16,126 nucleotides of DNA from contig CAJFUS010000008.1 in NCBI GenBank assembly GCA_904420235.1, positions 1 to 16,126 of the forward strand, read 5' to 3'. Below, piece by piece: positions 14,233 through 16,126 of this stretch (the first letter of the stretch is position 1; each line of letters opens with the position of its first letter). Made by a program: the position numbers and the translations under genes. Below the pieces are notes generated by a model. That model searched no databases and was not told the DNA's origin. It saw nothing but the letters and a program-made list of their open reading frames with translations. This stretch comes from Candidatus Neoanaerotignum tabaqchaliae (GTDB lineage: Bacteria; Bacillota; Clostridia; Lachnospirales; Anaerotignaceae).

Positions 14233-15903
14233 TTATACTTCCATAATTATGGGAAGTATCATAGGGCTGCGCTTTGTTTCCTGCCAAACATAGTCCTTAA
14301 GCGAGTCCTTTATAAGATTTTTAATGTATGACCAGCCGGAATATCCCTTAAACTCGCAGTTATAAAGGGCCTCCTCAACGGCCTTTTTGGCTCCGTCCAT
14401 AAGGTCCTCCGATTCCCTTACATAAACAAAGCCCCTTGATATAATGTCCGGCCCCGCAAGTATGGCGCCGCTTTCCTTTTCCATTGTAACAACAACCACC
14501 ATAAGCCCGTCTTCAGAAAGGTGCCTTCTGTCCCTAAGAACAATGTTTCCAACGTCTCCGACACCAAGGCCGTCAATAAGCACCTGCCCGGAAGGCACGC
14601 TTCCGTTAACTTTGGCGTCGTTTTTAGAAATCTCAAGCACATCGCCTATACGCATAAGAAATATATTTTCTTTGGCCATTCCCATGCTTATGGCAAGCTC
14701 TCTGTGGCTTGAAAGGTGTATAAACTCCCCGTGAACCGGCATAAAATATTTCGGTTTTGTAAGAGCCAGCATAAGCTTAAGCTCCTCTTGACAGGCATGG
14801 CCCGAAACATGCACATCGGCTATGCCGTCGTAAACAACGTCTGCGCCTTTTTTCAAAAGCTCGTTTATTACCTTTGAAATCATTTTTTCGTTGCCCGGTA
14901 TGCTTGAGGCGCTTATTATTATGCGGTCGTCAGGTTTAACGGCAACCTGCTTGTGTTCCGACGAGGCTATTCTTGAAAGAGCGCTCATAGGCTCGCCCTG
15001 CGTTCCCGTTGTTATAATGGCAAGCTCTCTGTCGGTATAATTTTTAATTTCCGAAATATCAATAAGCGTGTTTTCTGGAACATCAAGATATTCCAGCTCT
15101 ATTGACGTTTTAACGGCGTTAAGCATGCTTCTGCCTATAATGGCCACTTTTCGGTTAAACTTAACTGCCGAATCAACAATCTGCTGTATTCTGTGTATGT
15201 TTGATGAGAAAGTGGCTATCATTATTCGGTTTTCCGGCGTTTCCTCAAATATTCTGTCAAAAACAAGGCCAACGGATTTTTCCGACATCGTGTAACCCTT
15301 CCTTGAGGCGTTTGTGCTGTCGCTCATTAAAAGCAAAACGCCTTCTTTGCCAAGCTGGGCAAACCTTTGAAGGTCAGCAATCTCTCCGCCTATAGGCGTG
15401 TAGTCAATTTTAAAGTCGCCTGTGTGAATTAAAACTCCCAGCGGAGTTGTTATAGCAAGGGCCACAGCGTCGGCTATGGAGTGATTTGTGTGTATAAATT
15501 CCACCTTAAGCTGTCCAAGCTTTATTGTCTCCCCCGGAACAACAACATGGCGTACAGTTGTGTCAAGCATTCCGTGTTCCTTAAGCTTGTTGTCAAGCAA
15601 GCCTATGGTTAAAAGTGTTCCAAAAACAGGAACGTTTATCTCTTTTAAAACATACGGAAGCGCTCCTATATGGTCCTCATGTCCATGGGTTAAAACAATT
15701 CCTCTTATTCTGTCTATATTTTTTTGAAGATATGTGGTATCTGGTATCACCATATCTATTCCAAGCATGTCGTCCTCCGGAAAGGCCAGACCGCAGTCAA
15801 TTATAATTATATCCTGGTTGTACTCTATTACAGTCATGTTTTTCCCGATCTCGTGAAGTCCTCCCAGCGGTATAATTTTCAGTTTCGGTTTTTTTGATGC
15901 CAA
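14233..15903 (-). CDS. rnjA: Ribonuclease J
   Basis: This metallo-beta-lactamase/beta-CASP ribonuclease has 5'-to-3' exonuclease and endonuclease activity and is a main mRNA and rRNA processing enzyme in Firmicutes. The protein has 556 residues, the usual length. The zinc site is HGHEDH (73-78), H141 (HTNHS), D163 (HTGDF) and H391 (PVHGE). The beta-CASP part holds TTGTQGEP (298-305), SSIPGNE (333-339) and SGHA (367-370). A C-terminal domain (about 450-556) includes ISRGFVY. The start is a TTG at 15901-15903 behind AAAGGAGGG, 7 nt spacing. It is monocistronic by its own terminator. Firmicutes often carry two paralogues; J1-like rnjA is the best guess but J2 is not excluded. Confidence 0.94.
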   Translation of the reverse strand: MASKKPKLKIIPLGGLHEIGKNMTVIEYNQDIIIIDCGLAFPEDDMLGIDMVIPDTTYLQKNIDRIRGIVLTHGHEDHIGALPYVLKEINVPVFGTLLTIGLLDNKLKEHGMLDTTVRHVVVPGETIKLGQLKVEFIHTNHSIADAVALAITTPLGVLIHTGDFKIDYTPIGGEIADLQRFAQLGKEGVLLLMSDSTNASRKGYTMSEKSVGLVFDRIFEETPENRIMIATFSSNIHRIQQIVDSAVKFNRKVAIIGRSMLNAVKTSIELEYLDVPENTLIDISEIKNYTDRELAIITTGTQGEPMSALSRIASSEHKQVAVKPDDRIIISASSIPGNEKMISKVINELLKKGADVVYDGIADVHVSGHACQEELKLMLALTKPKYFMPVHGEFIHLSSHRELAISMGMAKENIFLMRIGDVLEISKNDAKVNGSVPSGQVLIDGLGVGDVGNIVLRDRRHLSEDGLMVVVVTMEKESGAILAGPDIISRGFVYVRESEDLMDGAKKAVEEALYNCEFKGYSGWSYIKNLIKDSLKDYVWQETKRSPMILPIIMEV

Positions 15904-15962
15904 AAATAACCCTCCTTTTCTAAATTTATTTTTTTCCGTACAATTTTTATATATTTATCTAT

Positions 15963-15986
15963 AAATTAGCTCATAACTAACGACGC
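15963..15986. repeat. 24-bp direct repeat, copy 1 (upstream of rnjA)
   Basis: AAATTAGCTCATAACTAACG plus ACGC here matches copy 2 at 22 of 24 positions. The two copies are 126 bp apart in the same orientation. They lie in the 223-bp right-edge spacer (15904-16126), which otherwise has the rnjA ribosome site and no clear gene. Confidence 0.7.
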
Positions 15987-16073
15987 ATTTATGCCAGCAA
16001 AATCATCTGACGCTGATTTTATAAGCAAATCCTGCCGCCTTAAATAACGTGTTTGCTTACACATGGAATATTC

Positions 16074-16096
16074 GCTAATTTGCTTCCCAAATTAGC
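16074..16096. repeat. Inverted repeat overlapping direct-repeat copy 2
   Basis: GCTAATTTG (16074-16082) and CAAATTAGC (16088-16096) are perfect 9-bp arms around a 5-nt loop. No T run follows on either strand, so it is not an obvious terminator. It shares its right arm with the direct repeat. Confidence 0.7.
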
Positions 16097-16112
16097 TCAT
16101 AACCAACGGCGC
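16089..16112. repeat. 24-bp direct repeat, copy 2 (right edge)
   Basis: Second copy of the element at 15963-15986, differing by C for T and G for A. It is followed by GCTTCGCTCC and the window edge, so its full extent is unknown. Confidence 0.7.
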
Positions 16113-16126
16113 TTCGCTCCTGTAAA

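Noticed and set aside
14090..14287. N-terminal extension of RNase HII overlapping rnjA
   Set aside because: The stretch contains the rnjA terminator and the operon promoter, has no ribosome site, and the GTG at 14089 with GGAGG gives the normal family length.
1..16126. CRISPR array, tRNA or rRNA genes, intact insertion sequence or prophage
   Set aside because: I found no regularly spaced repeat array, no tRNA-like cloverleaf outside the T-box context, and no transposase, integrase or phage structural gene.

Overview
The window looks like a chromosomal segment from a low-GC Firmicute, most likely an anaerobic clostridium of the Lachnospiraceae type. This rests on a T-box leader in front of pheST, RNase J, strong GGAGG ribosome binding sites with several TTG/GTG starts, frequent ATA and AGA codons, and very AT-rich spacers. 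The species is not identifiable from the sequence alone. Almost everything is core housekeeping on the minus strand. The exceptions are a plus-strand RNA helicase and one small plus-strand ORF.

From left to right: (1) 1-1963 is a phenylalanyl-tRNA synthetase operon, pheS then pheT (cut by the window edge), with a consensus promoter and a phenylalanine-specific T-box leader. (2) 2232-3100 is uppP, which recycles the lipid carrier for the cell wall, with its own promoter. It diverges from (3) a DEAD-box RNA helicase with a DbpA-type RNA-binding domain at 3329-4981. (4) 4982-6120 is an AT-rich, gene-poor stretch bounded by strong hairpin terminators. It holds a small predicted membrane protein and a short overlapping open frame that may be a gene remnant. 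(5) 6052-7760 carries panB (pantothenate/CoA synthesis) and, upstream of it, a GntR/FadR-type regulator. A textbook promoter with a GntR-type palindrome touching its -35 box lies between them. (6) 7803-14142 is one long operon: rnhB, yraN, pgeF-like, a PDZ/radical-SAM DUF512 gene, der, plsY, gpsA. Gaps are 4-17 nt or 1-nt overlaps, with a promoter at the front and a terminator at the end. It combines RNA/DNA hybrid removal, an uncharacterised nuclease-fold protein, a purine-nucleoside enzyme, ribosome assembly (Der) and the first two steps of phospholipid synthesis (GpsA makes glycerol-3-phosphate, PlsY acylates it). (7) 14164-15903 is rnjA (RNase J) with its own terminator. The right edge contains a 24-bp near-identical direct repeat and a hairpin.

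I see no rRNA, tRNA, CRISPR array, phage genes or intact mobile element. I did not find a convincing undescribed system. The most useful leads are the GntR-like operator at the panB promoter, the uncharacterised radical-SAM gene in the der operon, the decayed-looking island at 4982-6120, and the repeat upstream of rnjA.
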